From NCBI GenBank assembly GCA_964461635.1, contig CAYWVC010000009.1, positions 1 to 38,818 on the forward strand: a stretch of 38,818 nucleotides of DNA. Reading direction: 5' to 3'. The position numbers and the translations under genes were made by a program. The notes beneath the pieces are model-generated. The model was not told the origin of the DNA. It ran no database searches and worked only from the letters and a program-made list of their open reading frames with translations. Below are positions 17,117-24,802 of the stretch, piece by piece; the stretch's first letter is position 1, and each line of letters starts with the position of its first letter. The stretch is from RGIG3994 sp964461635 (lineage in GTDB: Bacteria; Bacillota; Clostridia; Oscillospirales; CAG-272).

Positions 17117-18517
17117 TTACTCGTTGCCTTTTTTATCCGACTCGTCATCGGCTTTCTCGTCGTGATGACCCGAGAGGACCAGGTTGACGACTATGCCGAG
17201 GATCAGTGCCATAGCGACCGCAGTCAGAGTGATCTGACCGAAGGAGATCGACAGACCGCCGATACCCGCGATAAGGATGGTGGATACCACGAAGAGGTTT
17301 CTATTCTCCCCGAGGTCGATACCGCTGAGCATCTTCAGACCCGAGACTGCGATGAAGCCGTACAGAGCCATACAGACACCGCCCATTACGCAGGAGGGGA
17401 TGGAGTTTACGAAGGCTACGAAGGGGGTCAGGAAGGATATCACGATAGCACCGATGGCCGCGCCAAGGATGCTGTATATGCTCGCATTCTTGGTTATTGC
17501 AACGCATCCGATCGACTCACCGTAGGTGGTGTTGGGGCAACCGCCGAAGATGGCACCCGCGATCGATCCGACACCGTCGCCGAGAAGGGTTCTGTGGAGT
17601 CCGGGATTCTCAAGAAGGTCAGTCTCGATTATGGTCGAGATGTTCTTGTGGTCGGCGATATGCTCCGCGAAGACCACGAAGGCAACCGGTATGTAGGCAA
17701 CCGCGACCGTTCCGACGTATGCGGGGGTAAGCTCCTTAAATCCGCCCATAGCGGTGAGGAAGGTGAACTCGGGAACCGAGAAGAAGGTTTTAAGCGTAAC
17801 GCTTCCGTTATCAAGCAGGCTCTCAAAGACGCCGAAGTTGATGACCTTCAGTGCATCGACGTCGGCAATGTTTCCGACGACGGTGAAAATAGTCGCGCAG
17901 AGATATCCGGCGCAGATACCGATAACGAACGGGATGAGCTTTGCCATCTTCTTGCCGTAGGTCGAGCACATAACGACAGTCAGAAGAGTAACGAGCGCAC
18001 AAATGAGCGCGATGATCGGCGAGCAGACCGACGCACCCTCGGCAGTCTTAAGTCCGCCGCTGACAGCGTCGCCCGTCGCGTTGGAAGCAAGCGAAAGACC
18101 GATGACGGCAACCGTAGGACCGATGACCACCGGCGGCATAAGCTTATTGATCCACTTTACGCCGACAAACTTGACCACGAGCGCTATGACAACGTAAACG
18201 AGGCCGGCAAAGACAGCACCGATAATGAGACCGAGGTAACCGAGCGACATCGAAACGCCGCCGGCAAATGCCGCAGTCATCGAACCGATAAACGCGAAGG
18301 ACGAACCGAGGAACACGGGGCTTCTGAAAAGAGTGAACAGAAGGTAAACGATAGTTCCCACTCCTGCTCCGAAGAGGGCTGCCGCAGAGCTCATACCGTT
18401 GCCGACTATAACGGGAACGACGAGCGTCGCCGTCATGATCGCGAGCAATTGCTGCAACGAGAAGATCACGAGCTGCCCAAACTTGGGTTTGTCTTTTACG
18501 CCATAGATAAGTTTCAT
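17117..18517 (-). CDS. NCS2-family nucleobase permease (uracil/xanthine type)
   Basis: A 466-aa nucleobase:cation symporter-2 protein with about 12-14 helices, importing uracil or a purine base. FSLQQLLAIMTATLVVPVIVG at the start and FLGSSFAFI are typical of the UraA/PyrP branch, as is the NTTYGESIGCVAITKNASI segment, which carries the conserved Glu of the binding site. The resemblance is closest to uracil permeases, but xanthine cannot be excluded. The C-terminus is a short charged tail. It is monocistronic and preceded by an attenuator (18579-18602), so expression is probably tied to nucleotide status. Confidence 0.9.
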   Translation of the reverse strand: MKLIYGVKDKPKFGQLVIFSLQQLLAIMTATLVVPVIVGNGMSSAAALFGAGVGTIVYLLFTLFRSPVFLGSSFAFIGSMTAAFAGGVSMSLGYLGLIIGAVFAGLVYVVIALVVKFVGVKWINKLMPPVVIGPTVAVIGLSLASNATGDAVSGGLKTAEGASVCSPIIALICALVTLLTVVMCSTYGKKMAKLIPFVIGICAGYLCATIFTVVGNIADVDALKVINFGVFESLLDNGSVTLKTFFSVPEFTFLTAMGGFKELTPAYVGTVAVAYIPVAFVVFAEHIADHKNISTIIETDLLENPGLHRTLLGDGVGSIAGAIFGGCPNTTYGESIGCVAITKNASIYSILGAAIGAIVISFLTPFVAFVNSIPSCVMGGVCMALYGFIAVSGLKMLSGIDLGENRNLFVVSTILIAGIGGLSISFGQITLTAVAMALILGIVVNLVLSGHHDEKADDESDKKGNE

Positions 18518-18578
18518 TTTGCTTCTCCCTTTATTTTACAGGCGGTCATCTGCACCGTCTGAATTTTACACAGAAAAC

Positions 18579-18602
18579 AAAAAATCTTGCCCTGCGGCAA
18601 GA
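18579..18602 (-). terminator. Attenuator terminator in the permease leader
   Basis: A 7-bp stem TCTTGCC/GGCAAGA with a 4-nt loop, followed by TTTTTT on the minus strand, ends about 60 nt before the permease start. An upstream CGGCAAG in the same leader can pair perfectly with CTTGCCG of this terminator, giving an alternative antiterminator. I do not recognise the sensing element and do not see a clear PyrR binding loop. Confidence 0.75.
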
Positions 18603-18688
18603 CCAACGGTAATTCTTTCATATTAAGAACACACACTGATAACTTGCCGACCATCTGCCCCGGCAGGAAGTATGCTTTTTACGCGAAT

Positions 18689-18717
18689 ATTCTATCATAT
18701 GATCGGCAATTTGTAAA
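18689..18717 (-). promoter_or_regulatory. Promoter for the NCS2 permease leader
   Basis: TTTACA (18712-18717), 17 nt, TAGAAT (18689-18694) with extended -10 TGA. The leader would start near 18682, about 80 nt before the attenuator stem. Confidence 0.6.
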
Positions 18718-18754
18718 CCGCTTTTCGACAAAAAAAGTTATTTTGGCGTTTTGC

Positions 18755-18782
18755 AAAAACAAAGACCGACGGATCGGTCTTT
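18755..18782 (-). terminator. Terminator of rnpB
   Basis: A 9-bp stem AAAGACCGA/TCGGTCTTT (18774-18782 with 18761-18769) with a 4-nt loop and GTTTTT on the minus strand, about 15 nt after the mature 3' end of RNase P RNA. Confidence 0.85.
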
Positions 18783-18797
18783 GCTTTGTGCATAATA

Positions 18798-19154
18798 GCA
18801 ACTTTGCCTGTAAGCCGGGTTCTGTCAAGAACGGTCATCTATCTTTGCGTACCGTCACCGGCACGCTCCCAAGCTTTCGCTCGGTGCCACCCGGAGATAT
18901 GTGTCGGGCAAACGATCTCCATACGGTGTTGCTTCGGATAGGGTTTACAGCGGACCCGTGTTACCACGGGAACTCGTGGGCTCTTACCCCGCGTTTCCAC
19001 CCTTACCTGCCAAAGGCAGGCGGTCTGTTTCTGTTGCACTTTCCCGGCAGTCACCTGCGGCTGACGTTATCAGCTACCCTGCCCTGTGAAGCCCGGACTT
19101 TCCTCACGGCAATACCTTTCGGCGTGATGCCGCGCGACCGTTCGGCAAAGTTGC
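18798..19154 (-). ncRNA. rnpB: RNase P RNA (type A-like)
   Basis: The catalytic RNA of RNase P, which matures tRNA 5' ends. On the minus strand it has the conserved GAGGAAAGTCCGGGCT (CR I) near the 5' end, ACAGGGCAGGGTAGC, GGGTGGAAACGCGGGGTAAG, the central GGTAAGAGCCCAC block and the 3' element TTGACAGAACCCGGCTTACAGGC. The 5' GCAACTTTGCC pairs with the 3' GGCAAAGTTGC to form P1, which fixes the ends. It is about 357 nt. It has its own promoter and terminator. Confidence 0.96.
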
Positions 19155-19160
19155 CCTCTT

Positions 19161-19188
19161 ATTATATCACTTCGGGCGATTTTGTCAA
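19161..19188 (-). promoter_or_regulatory. Promoter of rnpB
   Basis: A consensus TTGACA (19183-19188), 16-nt spacer and TATAAT (19161-19166) with GTGA before it. The RNA starts 7 nt later. The -35 hexamer overlaps the thiT stop codon. Confidence 0.85.
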
Positions 19189-20045
19189 GCATCCGAGCCC
19201 GAATTCCGCTTTCTTGCGTTTCGGCACACGACAGCCGAGATCAGTGCCAAGATCGCGGCGATAAGACTTACGGCGATGATCCATCCCCACGCAACGTTCG
19301 GCAGATCGGCAAAGGTAAACGCTCCCGTCTCGGCATCCTGAAGGTGAGAAAAAATCGCCGAAAAGTCAAATATAACGGCACCGAGCACTGCGGTCGCGGC
19401 AACGATCCGCAAAATGACGCATCCGAGCGGGAGCTTTGCCTTCCCCTCCCACGGTGTCGTCGGCAGTCTTGTGAGCTTTTCCGAGCGAAGGTCGATCATA
19501 CTTCCGACATAATAAGCAACGGCGACCGCGATTACGGTTTCGGGGATCATATAAGTCGCATTGTAACCCAACGAATATATCAGAGCCGCGGCGGTCGGGA
19601 TAGATATCCCCGCCCATACAGTGGCTCCCGATATCACGTGGCACGCATACCTTACCGCGCAGACCGCCAGAGTGCCGAGGGCGAGCTCAATATTCTGCCG
19701 CTTAAGCTTTCCGCAAAAGATCCCGCCAAGTCCGAGGATCGCAAAGGCTACGGCATAATCGAGCGCCACGACCGCAACGACCGATTGCCACGACGTAAAA
19801 TACGAAAGATTATTGAGCCCGAGCATTTGCTGGATAAAGGCATACGCCACGCCGCTTCCCAAGCCCCAACCGAGACCGTTACGGTAAGATATTATGATCA
19901 CCGGCAACATTGAGGCAAAGGTCACAGCCCCGCCGTACGGCATACTGATAAGCTTGAAAGAGCTCAACGCGGTAGCCAAAGCGATCATCACCGAGCATTC
20001 GACAAGTTTTCTGATCCTGTCACTGTTCTTTTTTGCAACTGACAT
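19185..20045 (-). CDS. thiT: Thiamine transporter ThiT (ECF S-component)
   Basis: The membrane substrate-binding subunit of an energy-coupling-factor thiamine importer; the shared EcfA-EcfT module must be encoded elsewhere. It is 286 aa with about six helices. ThiT-like segments include GGAVTFASMLPVIIISYRNG, GLGSGVAYAFIQQML, LDYAVAFAILGLGGIF and RYACHVISGATVWAG. The C-terminal 80 residues, with two further helices, are longer than in typical ThiT (about 180-200 aa). The ATG at 20045 has GGAGGG 7 nt upstream. A TPP riboswitch precedes the gene. Confidence 0.9.
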   Translation of the reverse strand: MSVAKKNSDRIRKLVECSVMIALATALSSFKLISMPYGGAVTFASMLPVIIISYRNGLGWGLGSGVAYAFIQQMLGLNNLSYFTSWQSVVAVVALDYAVAFAILGLGGIFCGKLKRQNIELALGTLAVCAVRYACHVISGATVWAGISIPTAAALIYSLGYNATYMIPETVIAVAVAYYVGSMIDLRSEKLTRLPTTPWEGKAKLPLGCVILRIVAATAVLGAVIFDFSAIFSHLQDAETGAFTFADLPNVAWGWIIAVSLIAAILALISAVVCRNARKRNSGSDA

Positions 20046-20062
20046 TTCTTTTCCCTCCAAAG

Positions 20063-20104
20063 AAAAAACCGACCGAACGGACAAAAAACGCCAGTTCGGT
20101 CGGT
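20063..20104 (-). terminator. Expression-platform terminator of the TPP riboswitch
   Basis: An 11-bp perfect stem (20068-20078 with 20094-20104) with a 15-nt loop and a T-run on the minus strand. It lies between the aptamer and the thiT ribosome binding site. Confidence 0.85.
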
Positions 20105-20108
20105 AAAC

Positions 20109-20200
20109 GATGCTTCCTACGCCGGTATTATCCGTATCAGGTTAAAGGGTTCGGAGCCTTGCTCCGTCTCAGCCGACGTTCCGTCAGCGCCCCTGCGGTT
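20109..20200 (-). promoter_or_regulatory. TPP riboswitch (THI element) upstream of thiT
   Basis: On the minus strand the leader has the thi-box core: AGGGGCGCT, GGCTGAGAC, CCCTTTAACCTGATACGG, ATAATACCGGCGTAGGAAGC. Thiamine pyrophosphate binding is expected to favour the downstream terminator and lower thiT expression. The P1 boundaries are approximate. Confidence 0.95.
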
Positions 20201-20220
20201 ATTTAATTATTACAAACGCT

Positions 20221-20248
20221 ATTATATCACTTTTTTCGCGATTGTCAA
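20221..20248 (-). promoter_or_regulatory. Promoter of the TPP riboswitch-thiT transcript
   Basis: TTGACA (20243-20248), 16 nt, TATAAT (20221-20226) with GTGA before the -10. Confidence 0.8.
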
Positions 20249-20293
20249 GAGATAACGGCAAAAACCTTGTGCCGTTCGGCAACGGTTCCGGCG

Positions 20294-22822
20294 TTATTTG
20301 TTACTTGTCGAATTGAAATACAGCGCATACAACCGTTTGCCGGAAAGATAAGAGTTCGGATTATTATTCTCAATCTCTTTAATAGTTGAAATATTACCGG
20401 TAATCATATCATATAAAACGCAATTTTTCAATATGACAGTCATTTCTTCGGGATGCCCATATTCCACGTTCCACTTGATCTCGATCGACTCGAAGGAGGC
20501 AAGGTAGAAGCAAGGCCACTGTTCTTGCTCAAGATACAACGGATAATCAAACACCTGCGCCATAGTACGAGCCTCATAGACCATCATCTCGGATTCATAG
20601 TTCGTGTAGGTGTACCCCATTCCCTTCAACTTGATCTTGACCTCACGCATGGCATCGTCCGAAAGATTGGACCAGAAAAGTCGCTGACGAATATATTCGT
20701 AGTACTCCTTGACCTTTTTCTCGATCTCACGACGGTTTGCCTCGCTTGCCGCGGCGGCTTCCGTGTCGTAGTCGTACCAGACGGTTGAGAAATTGACCAT
20801 CGGTTCTTTGTCGGATGCGTAGAAATAGGCCTTATCCTGCAATTGGGGCGCGACCGTGCGCTTGGCGGGATTATTGATTATAGTGGTGACGGCGGGAATA
20901 TAATAATTCTCATAAAGATCCACGGCAGGGGAATTATCGTACAGACCGTATACCTGAAGCAGCATAGTCATAGCACAGTCAAGCGTCGCTCTTGCCGACG
21001 AGCGATACAGCTCGCGGTCGGGGAGCGCGGTTACGTCGAACAGATAGGTACCGGCGCAAAGCTGATCGTAGCTGTCAAACACGTTCGTCGAGCTCTTTGG
21101 GTTGAGCTCCACGCATACCGTCGTAAACTGCTGCTGAAGCGTCTCCACCGCTTTGTTGTAGCCCGAATATTTATTGTTACGGCGCGAGGACTTGCTTGCC
21201 TCCGCCTCCAACCTTTCAAAAAGGGTATCGTAATATTCGGTCCATTCGTCAAGCAGTGCCTTCTCTTCTTTGGAAAGCTTTCCGTATAGCTGTTCGTCGG
21301 TAGTGCTTTCCGTGCGCGCGTTCATCATCTTCTCGGATATCTCCGAAAGTGACTTTTCGGGTGCCTTCGTGTCGGTCATAAGCTCCTTCGCGGCAATGCT
21401 GATATAGCTTGCAACCGAATTGGTATAGGAATCAAGCGCGGTCATCTGAACGGTAAAGGAATGAACCTCCTTGCGAACGTCGTTCAACTGCATTTTTTCC
21501 AGCTGCTTAAGTACCTCGTCAAGCTTGGCATCCTGTGCGGCAAGGCTTGCGGAGATCTCGTCAAACTTACTGCAAATTATATCAAATTCGGAGTCCCCCT
21601 CCTCAACGAAGCCGCAAAGCTTGCTGAGGTCGTATGCGGTCACGACCGCACCCGTTGCGAGAGATATCAAAGACCCGAAGGGCCCGAGCGCTTGCGTGAT
21701 CAATGAATTTCCGACGTAATCGCAAAAGTCACGCGTTTTCTTATAATTGCGGTCTGCCTGGGTATACTCGTCACTTGATACCGGGGATACGGTCTGATAA
21801 AAATACGACGACTCCGACGACGCAGTCCCCCATTCGTTAACGAGCGCCCCGCTGCCGAGCTCCACAAGAACGTCCAACCGATTACCGTTATTGAATTTTT
21901 CCAATACAGCTTCGGACAGCAATACCGACACGGTGGCGGTGTTGCCGTCTGCTCCGACAGTCACGGAATCAGGCTCCGTTTCGTCAAGATCGCCGTGAAG
22001 TGAAACGGCAGACGCCGCGAAACCGGAATTAAAGCTACCGTTGATGGAGGTAAGCTCAAGGACCATCCAAGTGTGGTCGGGATCCCCGTACTCCAACGAC
22101 ATACCGGAGTAGTAGAAGGTTGCGGTCGGGAAATACGCCGTCAGCAAAATATCCTCATCGGTGCCGACTGCGTTTGATTTCACCGTAACCGTCTTGTGGG
22201 AAATCTCCTCAAGCGCGGCATCGACCGTCGATGCGCCCGTTTTGACCGAAAACTCAACGGTGCCGTTATCCTTGATACTTGCCGATTCGACCTTTACACC
22301 GTCGATCAGGATATCGTCGGCGGAAATGCTTGACGCAAGCACGTAGCCCGATGTTTTGATGCCGACCGTAAGCACTCCGTTTGAGAGCTTCGGTGAGCCG
22401 TTGTCAAAAGCTACGTTCGGGATATCTATATCAAACGATGCCCCAAGCGACAGCTGCGAATCCGAGAATGAGCCCGCGCCGAACTCAACCGTACCGCAAT
22501 CATAGGCATTGTAAACCTCGTTACGCTTAACGGTTCCGCTCAGAAGGAGCTTTGCCGAGCCCTTTTCAACCTTCTCGACCTTAACCGTCATTCCGTCAAA
22601 CGCTCCCGAAAGCACGACCTTGCCGGCATCAAACGATTTTGTGTCAAAGGTCGCGTTCGAAAGGTTGAACGTGATACTCACCTCGCGCGAGGTCGCCGGC
22701 ACCGATTCGATATCAGCCGTTATCGACGGCGTACCTGCGGGCTGGCGGCATCCCGACATAACTCCGACCGCAATTGAGAGAAGCAGCACGAGGCTGATTG
22801 TTTTTATGAATACTTTTTTCAT
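20294..22822 (-). CDS. Large surface lipoprotein, beta-rich repeats plus helical coiled-coil region, function unknown
   Basis: An 842-aa protein I do not recognise. Residues 1-25 are a lipoprotein signal ending in VMSGC (Cys25), so it should be anchored on the outer face of the membrane. Residues about 30-340 look like three successive beta-rich units of about 100 residues. Then comes a hydrophobic stretch (LITQALGPFGSLISLATGAV) followed by heptad-like FDEISASLAAQDAKLDEVLK, and a mostly helical region to about residue 600. The last 200 residues are mixed and rich in aromatic residues. The start is one of two adjacent ATGs (22825/22822); GGGGG favours 22822. It lies 22 nt after the amide-hydrolase gene, so the two are co-transcribed and both face the cell surface. 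Confidence 0.75.
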   Translation of the reverse strand: MKKVFIKTISLVLLLSIAVGVMSGCRQPAGTPSITADIESVPATSREVSITFNLSNATFDTKSFDAGKVVLSGAFDGMTVKVEKVEKGSAKLLLSGTVKRNEVYNAYDCGTVEFGAGSFSDSQLSLGASFDIDIPNVAFDNGSPKLSNGVLTVGIKTSGYVLASSISADDILIDGVKVESASIKDNGTVEFSVKTGASTVDAALEEISHKTVTVKSNAVGTDEDILLTAYFPTATFYYSGMSLEYGDPDHTWMVLELTSINGSFNSGFAASAVSLHGDLDETEPDSVTVGADGNTATVSVLLSEAVLEKFNNGNRLDVLVELGSGALVNEWGTASSESSYFYQTVSPVSSDEYTQADRNYKKTRDFCDYVGNSLITQALGPFGSLISLATGAVVTAYDLSKLCGFVEEGDSEFDIICSKFDEISASLAAQDAKLDEVLKQLEKMQLNDVRKEVHSFTVQMTALDSYTNSVASYISIAAKELMTDTKAPEKSLSEISEKMMNARTESTTDEQLYGKLSKEEKALLDEWTEYYDTLFERLEAEASKSSRRNNKYSGYNKAVETLQQQFTTVCVELNPKSSTNVFDSYDQLCAGTYLFDVTALPDRELYRSSARATLDCAMTMLLQVYGLYDNSPAVDLYENYYIPAVTTIINNPAKRTVAPQLQDKAYFYASDKEPMVNFSTVWYDYDTEAAAASEANRREIEKKVKEYYEYIRQRLFWSNLSDDAMREVKIKLKGMGYTYTNYESEMMVYEARTMAQVFDYPLYLEQEQWPCFYLASFESIEIKWNVEYGHPEEMTVILKNCVLYDMITGNISTIKEIENNNPNSYLSGKRLYALYFNSTSNK

Positions 22823-22844
22823 CATATACCCCCATATACTTATA

Positions 22845-23972
22845 TCACTCTGCGACCTGATTGGAATTAAGATCGTACGCGATAACGTCCTCCCAATTCC
22901 TGCGCAGAACGAACTCAAGCGTCCTGTCGGTGTTGTTGAATACTATCGACCACTGAGTATTGCTCGTCACGTCGTCCGGCACCGGCAATTGCGATGCCGA
23001 CTTAAGCGCGTTCCAAGCAACGTCCCCCGTAAAGCTACCGTCGGCGGCTTCAAAGACAGCTTCGATCTTTACGTAGCGGTCCTTGCCGTGCCCGTAGATA
23101 CCGTTCTCCTTCGCTTCGGTCACGAGGTCCTTGTATATCGTGAAGAAGTTCGTCACCGTTCTGACCGGAGTGGCAACGAGCTCACGTGTCTCGCTGTGAC
23201 AGTCCCATTCGACTACCCTGCCGTCACCCGATGCATCGTTGATATAGAAGTGATAATCCCTGCCCGAGCTCGCGATCATATCGTACTGCTTCAAAAGCTC
23301 TATCGCCTCGGCAGTGGATGCCGCGCGGTCAAGGATCAGGCGGATCGCAAGAGTCGTGCTTATATTCGGCTTATCGGTATCCTGCGCCGTGGGTTCGCTG
23401 TCCAGCGTCAGGACCGCGATGGAAACTCCCTTTTCGTTCATTCCGTCAAGGCAGATAAAGGGCGCGGTCAAGCAGGCGAATTTCGACTTGATGCTTCCGT
23501 CGGCGCTATTTGCGCTCACGTTATCGAGCGCGGCAAACGCGACCGACTTATACCCTCCCTCGGGAGCACAATAGACGAGCATAGCCGACGTATCGTATCT
23601 GAAATCGTAGTTTCTGCCCATCACGTTGTCGCCGTCGGTCAGAGTCAAGCCGAATGCACTGCAGCTGAAATCGGGTGCCTTGATCTTGATCGGGAGCAAC
23701 GGAAGCGCCTCGCCGACCACAGCGTCTATAAACGACTGAGTATCGGTTATACCGCCGGCAATGATTCCGTCAAGGTCGTAGTCGTACTCAACGTTCATAC
23801 GGTAAACGTTGAAGCCGTCCTCATAATCGGTAAGGCGCTCGATACTTGACATCGTCTTAAATCGGCTTGCATAGACCGCCGAAAAGACCGCAAGCACCAC
23901 TGCCAATACGGCAACGAGGCTGATGACCGTGATAAGTAAAATTCTTTTTACTTTTTTGGATTTTTCCATCAT
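22845..23972 (-). CDS. Membrane-anchored linear amide C-N hydrolase (choloylglycine hydrolase/C45-like Ntn family)
   Basis: A 375-aa protein with an N-terminal transmembrane anchor (about residues 10-34) and a domain resembling linear amide hydrolases. Visible features are Cys104 in DFSCSAFGL (probable Ntn nucleophile), MGRNYDFR (Arg120, Asp123), LDGMNEKGVSIAVL, and the C-terminal NTQWSIVFNNTDRTLEF, which is typical of the family. If it matures like relatives, cleavage before Cys104 would free the nucleophile and remove the membrane anchor. Substrates of the family include conjugated bile salts, penicillin V and N-acyl amides, and the substrate here is unknown. AAGGAGATAAA precedes the ATG. 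It sits between the TetR and lipoprotein genes. Confidence 0.8.
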   Translation of the reverse strand: MMEKSKKVKRILLITVISLVAVLAVVLAVFSAVYASRFKTMSSIERLTDYEDGFNVYRMNVEYDYDLDGIIAGGITDTQSFIDAVVGEALPLLPIKIKAPDFSCSAFGLTLTDGDNVMGRNYDFRYDTSAMLVYCAPEGGYKSVAFAALDNVSANSADGSIKSKFACLTAPFICLDGMNEKGVSIAVLTLDSEPTAQDTDKPNISTTLAIRLILDRAASTAEAIELLKQYDMIASSGRDYHFYINDASGDGRVVEWDCHSETRELVATPVRTVTNFFTIYKDLVTEAKENGIYGHGKDRYVKIEAVFEAADGSFTGDVAWNALKSASQLPVPDDVTSNTQWSIVFNNTDRTLEFVLRRNWEDVIAYDLNSNQVAE

Positions 23973-24008
23973 TTTATCTCCTTTTTAATGATTTCTGAAA
24001 AAGTAAGC

Positions 24009-24638
24009 TTAACCTTCCGCATCGGGGCTTTCAACTACGGGAAACGGTATATTTCCGCACTGTACGGAGCCCTTCCCGATCAAGAGTTTCAACCCGCTCT
24101 CCAATGCCCTCAGCTGCATTTGAAGATAATATTCATCCTCAAACAGGGCGTAATGAACGCACGCGCGCACCAAAATAAAGATCAAAGGGGTAATCATATC
24201 GTACGGAATTCCGATACTGCTCTCTATCTGCTTGGCATATTCGGTATACCGAAGGTTGACACCGCGGAAGAATTCCTTCCCGTATTCATTATATTTCGGA
24301 TGAGTGTATACTTGATACATAAGCTTATACTTCTTGCCGTGCTTTTCCGCCGTCCAATACGGTATCTTCCGGATAAATTCCACGGTCTCCTCCGGAGTGC
24401 GCGGTGCCAAGGACATAAAATCGTCCTCGACCTTGCTCATACAGTGCTCGGTGGATTGGACGATCAGATCGTCAAGATCCTTAAAATAAGTATACAGCGC
24501 CGCTTTTGATACGTTTGCCGCCTTTGCAAGGGCGGCAACCCCCGTGCCATGCAAGCCGTTCTCGGCATAGCAGTCAAAGCAAGCCTCCATAATTTGGATC
24601 TTGCGTTGTTCAAACGCCGTTTCATCCTTAATTCTCAT
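24009..24638 (-). CDS. TetR/AcrR family transcriptional regulator
   Basis: A 209-aa repressor. The N-terminal DNA-binding domain is classical: RKIQIMEACFDCYAENG, then the helix-turn-helix GVAALAKAANVSKAALYTYF. The C-terminal ligand domain is helical and diverged, so the inducer cannot be guessed. The start at 24638 (MRIKDETAF) has GGGGAAAT upstream; an in-frame ATG at 24674 would add 12 residues. It is first in an operon with the amide hydrolase (36-nt gap) and the lipoprotein. An 18-bp operator-like dyad sits between its -10 box and its start, so autorepression of the whole operon is likely. Confidence 0.88.
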   Translation of the reverse strand: MRIKDETAFEQRKIQIMEACFDCYAENGLHGTGVAALAKAANVSKAALYTYFKDLDDLIVQSTEHCMSKVEDDFMSLAPRTPEETVEFIRKIPYWTAEKHGKKYKLMYQVYTHPKYNEYGKEFFRGVNLRYTEYAKQIESSIGIPYDMITPLIFILVRACVHYALFEDEYYLQMQLRALESGLKLLIGKGSVQCGNIPFPVVESPDAEG

Positions 24639-24692
24639 ACAGTATATTTCCCCATAACGTTGTATAATTGCCATCCGAGCGGCGGCATTAAT

Positions 24693-24710
24693 TGACCGAC
24701 CGTTCGTTCA
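24693..24710 (-). promoter_or_regulatory. Probable TetR operator
   Basis: An 18-bp dyad, TGACCGACC-GTTCGTTCA, with 7 of 9 positions symmetric, lies directly after the -10 element where it would cover the transcription start. This matches the size and place of TetR-family autoregulatory operators. Confidence 0.7.
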
Positions 24711-24715
24711 ATGAA

Positions 24716-24744
24716 ATTATATCACACGTACAGCCCAAAGTCAA
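24716..24744 (-). promoter_or_regulatory. Promoter of the TetR-hydrolase-lipoprotein operon
   Basis: TTGACT (24739-24744), 17 nt, TATAAT (24716-24721) with GTGA before the -10. Confidence 0.8.
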
Positions 24745-24758
24745 CACTATTTGCACAG

Positions 24759-24789
24759 AAAAATGGGGCTGTTTTGCAAAACAGCCCCA
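24759..24789 (-). terminator. Terminator of the ABC-F gene
   Basis: A 26-bp perfect palindrome (24764-24789) is followed on the minus strand by TTTTT. It sits 14 nt after the ABC-F stop and just upstream of the TetR promoter, insulating the two operons. Confidence 0.85.
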
Positions 24790-24802
24790 CAATATTTTCG
24801 GT

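Noticed and set aside
17162..18562. A 466-codon open frame on the plus strand opposite the nucleobase permease
   Set aside because: It mirrors the permease codon by codon, its product is full of charged residues with no recognisable family, and the minus strand encodes a clear NCS2 protein. It is a shadow frame.
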